The translations under genes and the position numbers were made by a program. This document shows positions 35,665 through 44,270 of a DNA stretch of 64,000 nt, one piece after another (within the stretch, counting starts at the first letter, position 1; each line of letters begins with the position of its first letter). The DNA comes from Sedimenticola_A sp040506425 (GTDB lineage: Bacteria > Pseudomonadota > Gammaproteobacteria > Chromatiales > Chromatiaceae). The DNA lies in the NCBI GenBank assembly GCA_965224515.1, contig OZ245051.1, positions 1,364,001 to 1,428,000 on the forward strand. The letters run 5' to 3'. Under the pieces are notes generated by a model. The model was given only the letters and a program-made list of their open reading frames with translations, searched no databases and was not told the DNA's origin.

Positions 35665-36219
35665 CTAATGGATATCGGTCTTGCCCAGCTCTTCGAGGAT
35701 ACCAAGCACCAGCTGTTCGGTCTGGGTGTTCATTCCCTTGCACAGCTTGTCGGGATCGCGCTCACCGTTGATCAGGGGGCGGATCACCGAGGCGAGCTTG
35801 GCCATTGGGCCGCCGGCCTTGCTCATCTGCTCAGCCATGTTGGAGATCAGGGTCAGTGCTTCGACGTTACCGGTGGCTGCCGCCTGTATCATTCCCGCCA
35901 TGCCGGGTACCGCCATGGTGGGGTCGGGTTTTGCGTTGGGGTCAGGCAGGGTGGCGGGGTTCTGCAGGCCGCGCATGATCGCCTCGGCGACTACCTGGTC
36001 CTCTTCATCCAGCCCCTTGATTGCGCTCATGTCCCGTTGGCCGGCAACGATCTGGCGTATGGCGCTGACCAGTCCACTCCAGCCGTTCTCCTCGGCGCTC
36101 TTGAGGAGCTGCTCATAATTGGGATGATCGGCCTCGTTCTGGCTGAACTGAACCACCTGGTTGATGAAAGCGGCATGCATGGTGATGATCTGCTGATGCC
36201 GGTCGGGCAGTGTTGGCAT
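35665..36219 (-). CDS. Hypothetical helical protein
   Basis: 184 residues with no domain that I recognise. Mostly helical in character, soluble, with no signal peptide or membrane segment. A ribosome site AAGGACAT precedes the ATG. The middle has a run of short residues (NPATLPDPNAKPDP) that looks like a linker between two helical halves. It lies between the DUF423 operon and the thioredoxin-HEAT gene on the same strand. It could be cotranscribed with the latter (67 bp gap). No function can be assigned. Confidence 0.6.
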   Translation of the reverse strand: MPTLPDRHQQIITMHAAFINQVVQFSQNEADHPNYEQLLKSAEENGWSGLVSAIRQIVAGQRDMSAIKGLDEEDQVVAEAIMRGLQNPATLPDPNAKPDPTMAVPGMAGMIQAAATGNVEALTLISNMAEQMSKAGGPMAKLASVIRPLINGERDPDKLCKGMNTQTEQLVLGILEELGKTDIH

Positions 36220-36286
36220 GTTATGTCCTTAAGCTGAAAGCGGGTATGCGAGGCATTATCTTAGCAGGCCAGGGGCCGATATGGCC

Positions 36287-36934
36287 TTAGCTGGCCTCGA
36301 GTATGGCGATGGATTCCATGGCGATCTCCCGCACGTCGGGATTTTCGTCTTCCAGCAGGGGACGCAGCGCCTCCAGGCCCAGGTCGTTTTCGGAAAGGCT
36401 GAGGTAGTGGCAGGCGTCGGCCCTGATCTGGGGCTCCTCTGCGCGGGTCAGGCGGATCAGTTCCGGGACGATACTATCTAATAGGTCTGTTCCCGCGAGA
36501 TCCTCAAGTACGGCACCGATCCCGATACGCACCGTCATCGGCGTCTCAAGAGAGGCCAGTAGCACCACCAGGTCGAGCAGGCTGCCGGGCTGCTGTCGCA
36601 CCAGCTCGATGACCCGGTCCAGCTGATGCTCTTCCAGCAGATGCTGGTAATAGTTGGTGATGCCGCCTCCGGCGCGGGCGTCTTCAGCCCACTGCCTGAG
36701 GTCGCCGTAGGTCTGGTTGCCGCTGATCTCAAAGGAACCGATACGTGTCCAGGGGACCGAGCGCACCCCGAGCTCTTCAGCCACTTCGGGGTGCTCGGCA
36801 AGATTGATGATCTCCAGGCGCCCGAGCTTACCCTCTTTTACCAGTCTGCCCAGGGAGTCCAGCACGGACGGGCAGTGGGGGCATGCTGGGGCGATCAGGA
36901 GCATGGCGCCTGGGGGGCTCTGGTCTTGGGTCAT
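36287..36934 (-). CDS. Thioredoxin-fold protein with HEAT repeats
   Basis: 215 residues from the ATG at 36934; the upstream extension is not supported. Residues ~10-75 form a thioredoxin-like domain with a CPHC redox motif (PACPHCPSVLDSLG) and the cis-Pro segment VRSVPWTRIG. The second half (~100-215) has HEAT-like repeats (IRADACHYLSLSENDLGLEALRP and PDVREIAMESIAILEA). Cytoplasmic, no signal. The combination suggests a thiol-disulfide or glutaredoxin-like activity on a bound partner protein; the partner is unknown. Genes of this form occur in sulfur-oxidising gammaproteobacteria, but no role is established. Confidence 0.7.
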   Translation of the reverse strand: MTQDQSPPGAMLLIAPACPHCPSVLDSLGRLVKEGKLGRLEIINLAEHPEVAEELGVRSVPWTRIGSFEISGNQTYGDLRQWAEDARAGGGITNYYQHLLEEHQLDRVIELVRQQPGSLLDLVVLLASLETPMTVRIGIGAVLEDLAGTDLLDSIVPELIRLTRAEEPQIRADACHYLSLSENDLGLEALRPLLEDENPDVREIAMESIAILEAS

Positions 36935-37437
36935 CGGTGTTTCCGGGAAAGGCTGTTGTTTGCGCACATTATCTGATCTGAACCCGGCTGGCAAAATGGC
37001 GACTTTCGGGTGAATGGGGGGCTGCTTCTGGAGTCTCTTCAGCGCCTGAATCATGGTGGCAGGAGGGAGACTATGATCTATATCAAGAGATTAGGTAATT
37101 CTAATATAATAGTTGCCTGTAAATCCGTGTTTTTTCAGGTAATCTCTTCAATAAATCGAGCTTATGCTTTGACCAAAACTATTGTTTGGCACTTTTGGGT
37201 GCAACTCTTTATGTTTGATCACCCTGTTTCCAGCTCGATCGGAGAAATACCGCCTGTTTCCAGTGTGCGGTTGATCGGTAAAGCAAGCATGAACGGTAGT
37301 AGGCGGTAACACCGCGGTACCATTCCGGGAACAACAAGAATCATAATAAGCACCGGTCGGCAATCCGGTATTTATTTATCGCCACCATAACTTAGGTGGT
37401 GGCAAATCACTGCAGTGAACTTTAGGAGATAAGCACC
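36935..37437. other. Intergenic region upstream of aprB
   Basis: Holds the 5' region of the divergent thioredoxin-HEAT gene and of aprB. A TATAAT at 37105-37110 could be a -10 box, but no matching -35 is clear. If correct, the aprB leader would be ~320 nt. The TAGGAG ribosome site lies just before the aprB ATG. A short frame at 37010-37309 has no coding support. Confidence 0.35.
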
Positions 37438-37911
37438 ATGCCAACATTTGTGCGTACCGAGAAGTGTGATGGCTGCAAGGGTCAGGACAAGACCGCTTGT
37501 ATGTACATCTGCCCACATAACCTGATGAAGCTTGATATGGACGGTTCTGCTACCGGCCATGCTATGAAGTCCTTCAACCAGGAGCCCGATCAGTGCTGGG
37601 AGTGCTACTCCTGCATCAAGATTTGTCCCCAGCAGGCTATCGAAGCGCGTCCTTACGCCGATATCGTACCTATGGGCGGTTCTGTACAGCCTCTGCGCGG
37701 TACCGATTCCATCATGTGGACCATTAAGTTCCGCAACGGCACCATGAAGCGTTTCAAGTTCCCCATCCGTACTACCCCGGAAGGTTCTATCGATCCTTAT
37801 GGTGGCAAGCCTGAAGCTGACATCGCTAACATCAGCAACCCTGGCTTCTTCAACCACAATGAGCAGAACGGCTACCGTGCCGGCGATCCTGCTGAGCTGA
37901 TCCGCAAGTAA
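37438..37911 (+). CDS. aprB: Adenylylsulfate reductase, beta subunit
   Basis: 157 residues, the electron-carrying subunit of APS reductase. Two 4Fe-4S clusters are bound by C10, C13, C21, C25 and C53, C56, C59, C63, a ferredoxin-like pattern with the usual 7-residue insert between the second and third ligand of the first cluster. The C-terminal tail (FPIRTTPEGSID onward) is the arm that wraps around AprA. In sulfur oxidisers the enzyme works towards APS formation from sulfite and AMP in the cytoplasm. Strong ribosome site and preferred codons (GCT, CGT, CCT) show high expression. aprA follows 56 bp downstream. Confidence 0.97.
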   Translation: MPTFVRTEKCDGCKGQDKTACMYICPHNLMKLDMDGSATGHAMKSFNQEPDQCWECYSCIKICPQQAIEARPYADIVPMGGSVQPLRGTDSIMWTIKFRNGTMKRFKFPIRTTPEGSIDPYGGKPEADIANISNPGFFNHNEQNGYRAGDPAELIRK

Positions 37912-37967
37912 GCCGGATTCGCTTTAAGAAGAACTTGATAAAGATTTAATTAACCGAGGTAATTCAA

Positions 37968-39962
37968 ATGGCTGAATTCGGAAATCCTGATGTCATCGAA
38001 GAAGAGGTAGACATTCTCCTCATCGGCGGTGGTATGGCATGCTGCGGTACCGCTTACGAGCTGGGCCCGTGGATGGACGCCGCTAAGAAAGAAGGCGTAG
38101 ACATCAAAGTTAAGCTGGTCGACAAGGCCGCTATGGACCGTTCCGGTGCTGTTGCACAGGGTCTGTCTGCTATCAACACCTACATCGGTAGCGAGCAGGA
38201 TCCTGCTGACTACGCACGTATGGTCTCCAACGATCTCATGGGTATTACCCGTGATGACCTGGCCTACGATCTGGGCCGTCACGTTGACGAGTCCGTACAC
38301 CTGTTCGAAGAGTGGGGTCTGCCTATCTGGAAGACTGACGAGAACGGTGAGCGTTACGACGGTTCCAAAGGCATGACTTCCCTGAAAGAAGGTGGCAAGC
38401 CTGTACGTTCCGGTAAGTGGCAGATCATGATCAACGGCGAATCCTACAAGTGGATCGTTGCTGAAGCTGCCAAGAAAGCTCTGGGCATGGATAACATCCA
38501 GGAGCGTGTCTTCATCGTTAAGCTGGTTAACGACAAGAACGATTCCAACCGCATCGCTGGTGCTGTTGGTTTCTCTGTTCGTGAGCACAAGCTGTTTGTT
38601 TACAAGGCAAAAGCAATCCTTCTGGCTGCTGGCGGCTGCGTAAACATCTTCCGTCCCCGTTCTGTTGGTGAGGGTCAGGGTCGTGCCTGGTACCCCGTAT
38701 GGAACGCTGGTTCAACCTACACCATGGCTGCTGAAGCCGGTGCAGAGCTGACCCTGATGGAAAACCGCTTCGTACCTACCCGTTTCAAAGACGGCTACGG
38801 TCCTGTTGGCGCATGGTTCCTGCTGTTCAAATCTCAGGCTACCAACGCTTTCGGCGAAACCTACATGACCCGTAACAAGGAGATGCTGGACGACTATCCT
38901 CCTTACGGCCAGGCTGCAGTTCCTGCTTCCTGCCTGCGTAACCACCTGATGCTCAAAGAGATGAAGGAAGGTCGCGGTCCTATCTGGATGGATACCGTTA
39001 CTGCTCTGGCTAACCTGCGTGAGACCCTGTCTCCTCGTGAGGTTAAGCATCTGGAAGCAGAAGCTTGGGAAGACTTCCTGGACATGTGTATCGGCCAGTG
39101 TGGTATCTGGGCTGGTGAGAACATTGAGCCTGAGAAGAAGAACTCTGAGCTGATGCCTACCGAACCCTACCTGCTGGGTTCTCACTCCGGCTGCTGCGGT
39201 ATCTGGGTTTCCGGTCCTGAAGATGTAGGCGCGCCTACTGAAGAGACCGAAGCTGGCGTTCCTGAGCATCTGCCTTCAGGTTGGAACTGGGGCTACCGCG
39301 CCATGACCACCGTTAAGGGTCTGTTCACCGCTGGTGATGGTGTTGGTGCTTCTGGTCACAAATTCTCCTCCGGTTCACACGCCGAAGGCCGTATGTGTGC
39401 CAAATCCATGGTTAAGTTCATAATGGACAACCAGGATTACAGCCCAGAGCTGGATACCAGCGTTGATGAGCTGGTTGAAGAGATCTACCGTCCAGTTCGC
39501 ACCTACCTGGAGCACAAGGACTACTCAACTGCGATCGATGTTAACCCTAACTACATCACTCCTCGCATGCTGCAGTTCCGTCTCCAGAAGGCTATGGATG
39601 AGTACGTTGCCGGTGTTGCTACCTACTACACCACCAACGAGCACATGCTTGATGTTGCTGAGCAGAAGCTGAACGACCTCAAAGAGGACGCTCTGAGAAT
39701 GCGTGCCAAGGATCTCCACGAGCTGCTGCGTGCTTGGGAGAACTATCACCGCATCCTGACTGCTGAAGCTCACATGAAGCACATCCAGTTCCGTCAAGAG
39801 TCTCGTTACCCCGGTTTCTACTACCGTGCTGACAAGAACTTCGTTGATGAAGAGAACTGGCACTGCTTCGTGAACTCCATCTACGACAAAGAGACAAAAA
39901 CCTTCAAGTGCTTCAAACGCGCACATGTTGATATTGTCGACAAGTCCAAGCTGTTCAAGTAA
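37968..39962 (+). CDS. aprA: Adenylylsulfate reductase, alpha subunit
   Basis: 664-residue flavoprotein, catalytic subunit of APS reductase. The FAD-binding Rossmann motif is at residues 17-24 (LLIGGGMACCG), and the sequence is full-length for the family. In oxidising bacteria it forms APS from sulfite and AMP, and the APS is then turned to sulfate by Sat or APAT (neither in this window). Electrons would go through AprB to the Qmo-type complex encoded at 44-49 kb. The gene shares strongly biased codon use with aprB, unlike the neighbours. A strong terminator follows at 39992. Confidence 0.97.
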   Translation: MAEFGNPDVIEEEVDILLIGGGMACCGTAYELGPWMDAAKKEGVDIKVKLVDKAAMDRSGAVAQGLSAINTYIGSEQDPADYARMVSNDLMGITRDDLAYDLGRHVDESVHLFEEWGLPIWKTDENGERYDGSKGMTSLKEGGKPVRSGKWQIMINGESYKWIVAEAAKKALGMDNIQERVFIVKLVNDKNDSNRIAGAVGFSVREHKLFVYKAKAILLAAGGCVNIFRPRSVGEGQGRAWYPVWNAGSTYTMAAEAGAELTLMENRFVPTRFKDGYGPVGAWFLLFKSQATNAFGETYMTRNKEMLDDYPPYGQAAVPASCLRNHLMLKEMKEGRGPIWMDTVTALANLRETLSPREVKHLEAEAWEDFLDMCIGQCGIWAGENIEPEKKNSELMPTEPYLLGSHSGCCGIWVSGPEDVGAPTEETEAGVPEHLPSGWNWGYRAMTTVKGLFTAGDGVGASGHKFSSGSHAEGRMCAKSMVKFIMDNQDYSPELDTSVDELVEEIYRPVRTYLEHKDYSTAIDVNPNYITPRMLQFRLQKAMDEYVAGVATYYTTNEHMLDVAEQKLNDLKEDALRMRAKDLHELLRAWENYHRILTAEAHMKHIQFRQESRYPGFYYRADKNFVDEENWHCFVNSIYDKETKTFKCFKRAHVDIVDKSKLFK

Positions 39963-39991
39963 GCAATTACCTGAACTAGCCTAAGGCTGAG

Positions 39992-40027
39992 AAGTCCGGG
40001 TACCGCAAGGTACCCGGACTTTTTTTC
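39992..40027 (+). terminator. Terminator of aprBA
   Basis: A 13-bp perfect stem (AAGTCCGGGTACC with its complement), GCAA tetraloop, and seven T. Confidence 0.95.
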
Positions 40028-40186
40028 TCAGGACCCTTGGGAAATGTGATCGTATCCAGCGGTTATATTTTCCAAGTGCCTTATAAACCCCGTGGTTATT
40101 AACAGATATGCAGTCTGTATAAATGTTGTACAATTGGCTGCTGCAATAGCGATTATGACGGACACTACCCTGTCCGGAGGTTTCAA

Positions 40187-41074
40187 ATGAGCGAAAAATT
40201 CGATGTCCCCTTCGAGAGCCAGCTGGCTCCCCAGAAGCTTGATCTGAGCACCCGGTTCAAGTTCAGCTGCCACAAGGGTATTTCCTGTTTCAACGCCTGC
40301 TGCAAGCAGGCCAACCTGACCCTGACCCCGTATGACGTGATCCGCATGAAGGATCGTCTGGAGATGGGTACTGGTGAATTCCTCAAGGCTCACACCGTTC
40401 CGTTTCAGATGGATCAGCAGGGTGTACCCGGTATCAAGATGCGCACCGATGACAGTGGTGCCTGCCTGTTTGTGACAGAAGAGGGCTGCAGTATCTATGA
40501 GGATCGCCCCACTGCCTGCCGTTACTACCCCCTGGGTCACATGGCGGTGAAAGAGGCTGATGCCACCACTGACTCCTCCTACTACTTCATGATCAATGAA
40601 GATCACTGCATGGGTCACAAGGAAGATAAAGAGCAGACCATTGCCGAATATCGGAAAGAGCTCGGTATCGTTGATTACGACGGGTACAACAAGGATTGGC
40701 TTGATATCCAGTTGAAGAAACGATCCGCAGGCCCCGGCGTGGGCAACCTTCCGGAAAGTACCCTGCAGCTCTTTTTCATGGCCTCTTACGATATGGATCG
40801 TTTCCGCCGCTTTGTCATGAGCGAACAGTTTCGTAAAACATACGAGCTGGATGCCTCCACCTACGAAGTCCTTGAGAAGGAAGACGTGGCGCTGATGCAG
40901 TTCGGCATTCGCTTCATGAAGCAGGTTTTCTTTGGTGAGCGCACCATTGCTGAGCAAAACAATGCCTGGGAAGAGCGTGTGGAGCAGCGCCAGGAAGTAT
41001 GGGATATGCGTCGCGAGGCAGAAATTGCCCGTAAGCAGAATCAGGATGATGATATGTACAAGGATGAGAGCTGA
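40187..41074 (+). CDS. YkgJ family cysteine-cluster protein
   Basis: 295 residues. The N-terminal half carries the cysteine pattern of the YkgJ (CxxCxxxCC-type) family: SCHKGISCFNACC near residues 27-40, then GACLFVTEEGCSIYEDRPTACRYYP around 90-115, and a further C in DHCMGH. Such proteins are thought to bind zinc or an iron-sulfur cluster. The C-terminal ~110 residues are helical and end in a charged tail. Between aprBA and a shared terminator, it has its own ribosome site (GGAGG). Its repeated presence beside sulfur-oxidation genes is plausible from memory but not verified. Confidence 0.75.
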   Translation: MSEKFDVPFESQLAPQKLDLSTRFKFSCHKGISCFNACCKQANLTLTPYDVIRMKDRLEMGTGEFLKAHTVPFQMDQQGVPGIKMRTDDSGACLFVTEEGCSIYEDRPTACRYYPLGHMAVKEADATTDSSYYFMINEDHCMGHKEDKEQTIAEYRKELGIVDYDGYNKDWLDIQLKKRSAGPGVGNLPESTLQLFFMASYDMDRFRRFVMSEQFRKTYELDASTYEVLEKEDVALMQFGIRFMKQVFFGERTIAEQNNAWEERVEQRQEVWDMRREAEIARKQNQDDDMYKDES

Positions 41075-41124
41075 AGCTGTTTCCGGGGCCTGTTAACAGG
41101 CCCGGATTAAGCTCGGTTCAACAA

Positions 41125-41160
41125 AACCTCCATGCTCTCGAAGGGCATGGAGGTTTTTTT
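41125..41160. terminator. Bidirectional terminator
   Basis: An 11-bp stem AACCTCCATGC with its complement, flanked by A and T runs. It serves the YkgJ gene on the plus strand and the DUF4388-like gene on the minus strand. Confidence 0.85.
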
Positions 41161-41177
41161 ATTCACAAGATACTCTG

Positions 41178-41753
41178 TCAGAACAGGCTGTTCACCCGCT
41201 GTCTGAATTTCCGCGCCTTCTCGATGTCGTCTATCTCACTGCTCAGTGAATCTACCATCAGCAGCGCGCCATGCTTATCCTCCGGTGCGCCCTGGCTGCT
41301 GATGTAATCATCAATCAATAGTGAGGCTATGGGGCCAAGTTCCATGGCATACTCATCCTCTATACGGGTCAGTATGGTGGCTATGGATCTGCGCTCAACC
41401 TGGGGTCTGACTGATTGGCCTTGGTTTGCTTTACCTTGCGCTTTATCAGGCTCAGGCATGTGAAGCATCTCGAGCAACTGCTCTGTCGCTGGCAGGTACT
41501 CGTCACTGTTCATGGTGAGTGAATCTGCGGAAAAGCTGTACTTTGCACTCTCTATCGCTGTCAGCCCCGGAAGTGCCTGCATCCCTTTTTTAGACCTGAA
41601 GCTCATGGAGACAATGTTTCCGTTGTTTATCACAAAGCGGGCGGAATGATTTTGGTCCGTGGTGATGTACAGGGTGCCTGAGTTGCCGATTTCGTACTGG
41701 TGGCGTAGAAATTTCAGCAACGCCTCGTGATCGGTGAAATGGTCATGAATCAT
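41178..41753 (-). CDS. DUF4388-like regulatory protein
   Basis: 191 residues. The first ~90 residues (LLKFLRHQYEIGNSGTLYITTDQNHSARFVINNGNIVSM) have the look of the DUF4388/PATAN group, which often accompanies two-component and chemosensory proteins. The C-terminal part has YAMELGPIASLLIDDYI, a motif seen at the end of several regulator proteins. No enzyme motifs. It starts 26 bp after the Cache-HAMP gene on the same strand. I infer that the two form a sensing pair; the output partner is not in the window. Confidence 0.5.
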   Translation of the reverse strand: MIHDHFTDHEALLKFLRHQYEIGNSGTLYITTDQNHSARFVINNGNIVSMSFRSKKGMQALPGLTAIESAKYSFSADSLTMNSDEYLPATEQLLEMLHMPEPDKAQGKANQGQSVRPQVERRSIATILTRIEDEYAMELGPIASLLIDDYISSQGAPEDKHGALLMVDSLSSEIDDIEKARKFRQRVNSLF

Positions 41754-41779
41754 ATGTTTTCCGCTAAAGGCCCTGGGCC

Positions 41780-42955
41780 TTATTGTCGCTTCCTGCGGGT
41801 GATCTCAATGGCTTTTATCATGCTGAGTCGCATGCGTTCGAAAGCTTCTGCAAGCTGGCCTATTTCACCTTTATCGCCTGTTTTGACCGGACTGTTGAGG
41901 TTGCCCGTACTGACCTTGTTGGCTTCAAGGGTCAGCTTTTCAATCGGGCGTGATATTTTGTGGTCGAGATAAAGTGCAAATACCAGGGCAACCAACAGGG
42001 AACCGGCCAGGATGTACCAGAAGCGTTGTTGAAACTCCCCGATGTTTCGCAGAACACGATCAATATCCTCAGTCGAGATGATTTTCCAGATCCTGCTGGT
42101 GCCTGGGATGGTCATCTCCTGGAAAGTGAGAATCTCACTCTTGGTCTCTATTGTCCCCTCGGTGCCGATCATCTGGCGGTTGATGTGTGCGAACTCTTTT
42201 TGAAATGAAAAGCCGCTAGCGAGATCCCGTGAGCTTCCCCATTCCTTGGAAAAGTCGGGATGGGCAAGGTAATAGCCCTCTTCATCTGTCAGCATAATGC
42301 CCTTGATCTCTTTCAGGAACTGGTTGGCGTCGATGTTTGTGAGCACCAAGCCGGCCCGTGATCCATCGGCATACTTGAGCGGAACGGCGTAGCGGATGAC
42401 CGGTTTGTGAGGTGTTTCAATCTTTCCGTTCTCCCGGTTCAGATCCAGCGGAGAGATAAACACCTGGCCAGCAGGCAGTTTCACAGCGCGGGTGAAGTAG
42501 TAACGATCACCCTTGTTCTGAAGCAGGTTATCTGGCCTGGCTGTTGCCTTCCTGCCGTTAAAATCCACCCGTATAACCTCCTGGCCTGTCTCGTCCAGGT
42601 AACGGATCTGGTAGTAGATTTTTCTCTGTTCAGAGAAAGCAAGAAATTCATCTGTCACGGCCTGTTTTGTAGCGTCAAGGAGGACTCCGGAGCGTGAAGT
42701 GAACTTGAGATTCAGCAGCTCTTTGAGCAGGGGTGAACGGGAGAGAATAAGCGCATCACCGCGGGCTGAGGAGAGAAAATTCTGAACCAGGTTCTTAATG
42801 TGAGCAAGTTTGTCGGCTTGGGAGCTGAGTTCCTTATCCAGCAGGGTTTCAGTTGAAACGCTTATGGAGTAGGAGCCGATTATTGCTGCAGGGATGAGGG
42901 CGACAGCCAGAAATGCAAATGCGAGTTTAGTCTTGATGCGATGAAAAATGCCCAT
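41780..42955 (-). CDS. Cache-HAMP membrane sensor without output domain
   Basis: 391 residues: membrane segment (~9-29), periplasmic double-Cache-like domain (~35-310, with DETGQEVIRVDF and the later DEEGYYLAHPD), second membrane segment (~316-336, FWYILAGSLLVALVFALYL), and a HAMP domain (~337-389). It stops there: there is no methyl-accepting, kinase or cyclase domain. This may be a natural stub that signals through its downstream neighbour. I see no sign of a frameshift extending the coding frame. The ligand is unknown. Confidence 0.82.
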   Translation of the reverse strand: MGIFHRIKTKLAFAFLAVALIPAAIIGSYSISVSTETLLDKELSSQADKLAHIKNLVQNFLSSARGDALILSRSPLLKELLNLKFTSRSGVLLDATKQAVTDEFLAFSEQRKIYYQIRYLDETGQEVIRVDFNGRKATARPDNLLQNKGDRYYFTRAVKLPAGQVFISPLDLNRENGKIETPHKPVIRYAVPLKYADGSRAGLVLTNIDANQFLKEIKGIMLTDEEGYYLAHPDFSKEWGSSRDLASGFSFQKEFAHINRQMIGTEGTIETKSEILTFQEMTIPGTSRIWKIISTEDIDRVLRNIGEFQQRFWYILAGSLLVALVFALYLDHKISRPIEKLTLEANKVSTGNLNSPVKTGDKGEIGQLAEAFERMRLSMIKAIEITRRKRQ

Positions 42956-43110
42956 TTAGTACTCCCGCTGGAGGAAAACCGTACATAATGGGAATAAATA
43001 TACTATTTATTTTCCTGAATAGAAACTGATACACAGTAGTACTGATGCCCGGGTTGTCTGGCTGACTGAGAGGTGGTGATTGCCTGGCAGCGCCGTGGGC
43101 CAGCCCCGGG

Positions 43111-44091
43111 TTACTGAAGGCTTTGGAGGTAGAGTGCTGGCCCTTTGAGGGAAGTGTTATCCGTGGTGATGACGTGTACCGGCATCTGCTCCAGGAGAGG
43201 GCGCATGCGCCCCTTGCTGAGTATCGCCTCCATAAAGAAGGGCATCTGCAACCATTCGATCACCTTTGGCGCAATACCGCCGCCTATGAATATGCCGCCT
43301 GTAGACTTCATTTTAAGTGCCTGGTTGCCTGCTTCGGCGCCCAGCAAGCGGATGAACAGGCCGACCGCCTCAGAGCAGAGATCGTCAACCTCCTCAAGGG
43401 CTCTTGAAGAGACAATGGCTGCCACATCATCTTCCGGAGCAAGGTTTTCGAACCAGTCGGGCACAGGTATGTCTCTGTATTCCAGCATGAACTCGTAGAT
43501 GGTGATCAGCCCCGGCCCGGAGACCAGGCGCTCCCAGCTGACATGTTGATGTTCTCTCTGGGCAAATTTCAGGAGTGCTATCTGCAGATCGTCAGCCGGT
43601 GCAAAATCACAGTGTCCACCCTCGGTGGCAAAGGGGAGGTGTACGCTTCCATCCCAATAAAGACCAGCCTGGCCCAGGCCTGTGCCTGCTGCGATAACCA
43701 TGGCATTGCCTGTGCCCTCACCGGTTCCCTGCTGAAGGGTGATCAACTCATTGGGGGCAATGCCCCCAATTCCCCAGGCAAGGGCCTCGAGGTCATTAAT
43801 CAGGTGTGTTTCAATGCCGCCAAGGGCATTTTGCAGCCTTTTTTCGCTTATTTTCCACGGCAGGTTGGTGGTTTTGCAGGCGCCATTTGTAATGGGGCAT
43901 GGAAGGCCAAAGCAGGCGGCGTCGGGCTCGGTTTCAAGGCTTTTTCTGAACTCCCCGACAATCTTCTCAAGGGAGTTGTAGTTGCTGCTCGGATAGGTGG
44001 TCTGGGCAATGATGTCGATATTGTCTGAGCTGACCCGGCATAGGGCCAGCCTGGCATTGGTACCGCCGATGTCGCCTGTGATGATATCCAC
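43111..44091 (-). CDS. glk: Glucokinase
   Basis: 326 residues starting at a GTG (44091) with a GAGGGGGAG ribosome site. The phosphate-binding loop GDIGGTNARLAL is at the N-terminus, followed by LPWKIS, the sugar-binding segment LINDLEALAWGI, and the glycine-rich LVIAAGTGLGQAG, and later GGIFIGGGIAPK. These mark the bacterial Glk family, which phosphorylates glucose with ATP in the cytoplasm. Alone between the Cache gene and the Qmo operon, with no sugar genes around. Presumably works on glucose released from glycogen or other stores. Confidence 0.9.
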   Translation of the reverse strand: MDIITGDIGGTNARLALCRVSSDNIDIIAQTTYPSSNYNSLEKIVGEFRKSLETEPDAACFGLPCPITNGACKTTNLPWKISEKRLQNALGGIETHLINDLEALAWGIGGIAPNELITLQQGTGEGTGNAMVIAAGTGLGQAGLYWDGSVHLPFATEGGHCDFAPADDLQIALLKFAQREHQHVSWERLVSGPGLITIYEFMLEYRDIPVPDWFENLAPEDDVAAIVSSRALEEVDDLCSEAVGLFIRLLGAEAGNQALKMKSTGGIFIGGGIAPKVIEWLQMPFFMEAILSKGRMRPLLEQMPVHVITTDNTSLKGPALYLQSLQ

Positions 44092-44191
44092 TCGGCTCCC
44101 CCTCTTTTTTCATAATTTGTAGTGCAGGTTAGTACAGGCAGATGACTTTGTCTTTACCAAAATGTCACTGGGTAATAATTGTACAGGCAAA

Positions 44192-44214
44192 GAAAAAGCC
44201 CTCCGAGGAGGGCT
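44192..44214 (-). terminator. Terminator of the qmo-hdr operon
   Basis: On the minus strand, AGCCCTCC pairs with GGAGGGCT across a 2-base gap and is followed by TTTTTCTTT, 57 bp after the hdrB stop. Confidence 0.85.
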
Positions 44215-44270
44215 TAAATTCTTGATGTCGGCTGTTATTCTGTTTTTACAACATTTAGCCTGAATTACTT

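Noticed and set aside
37010..37309. 99-residue frame upstream of aprB
   Set aside because: No ribosome site or domain, poor composition, and it overlaps the probable aprB promoter.
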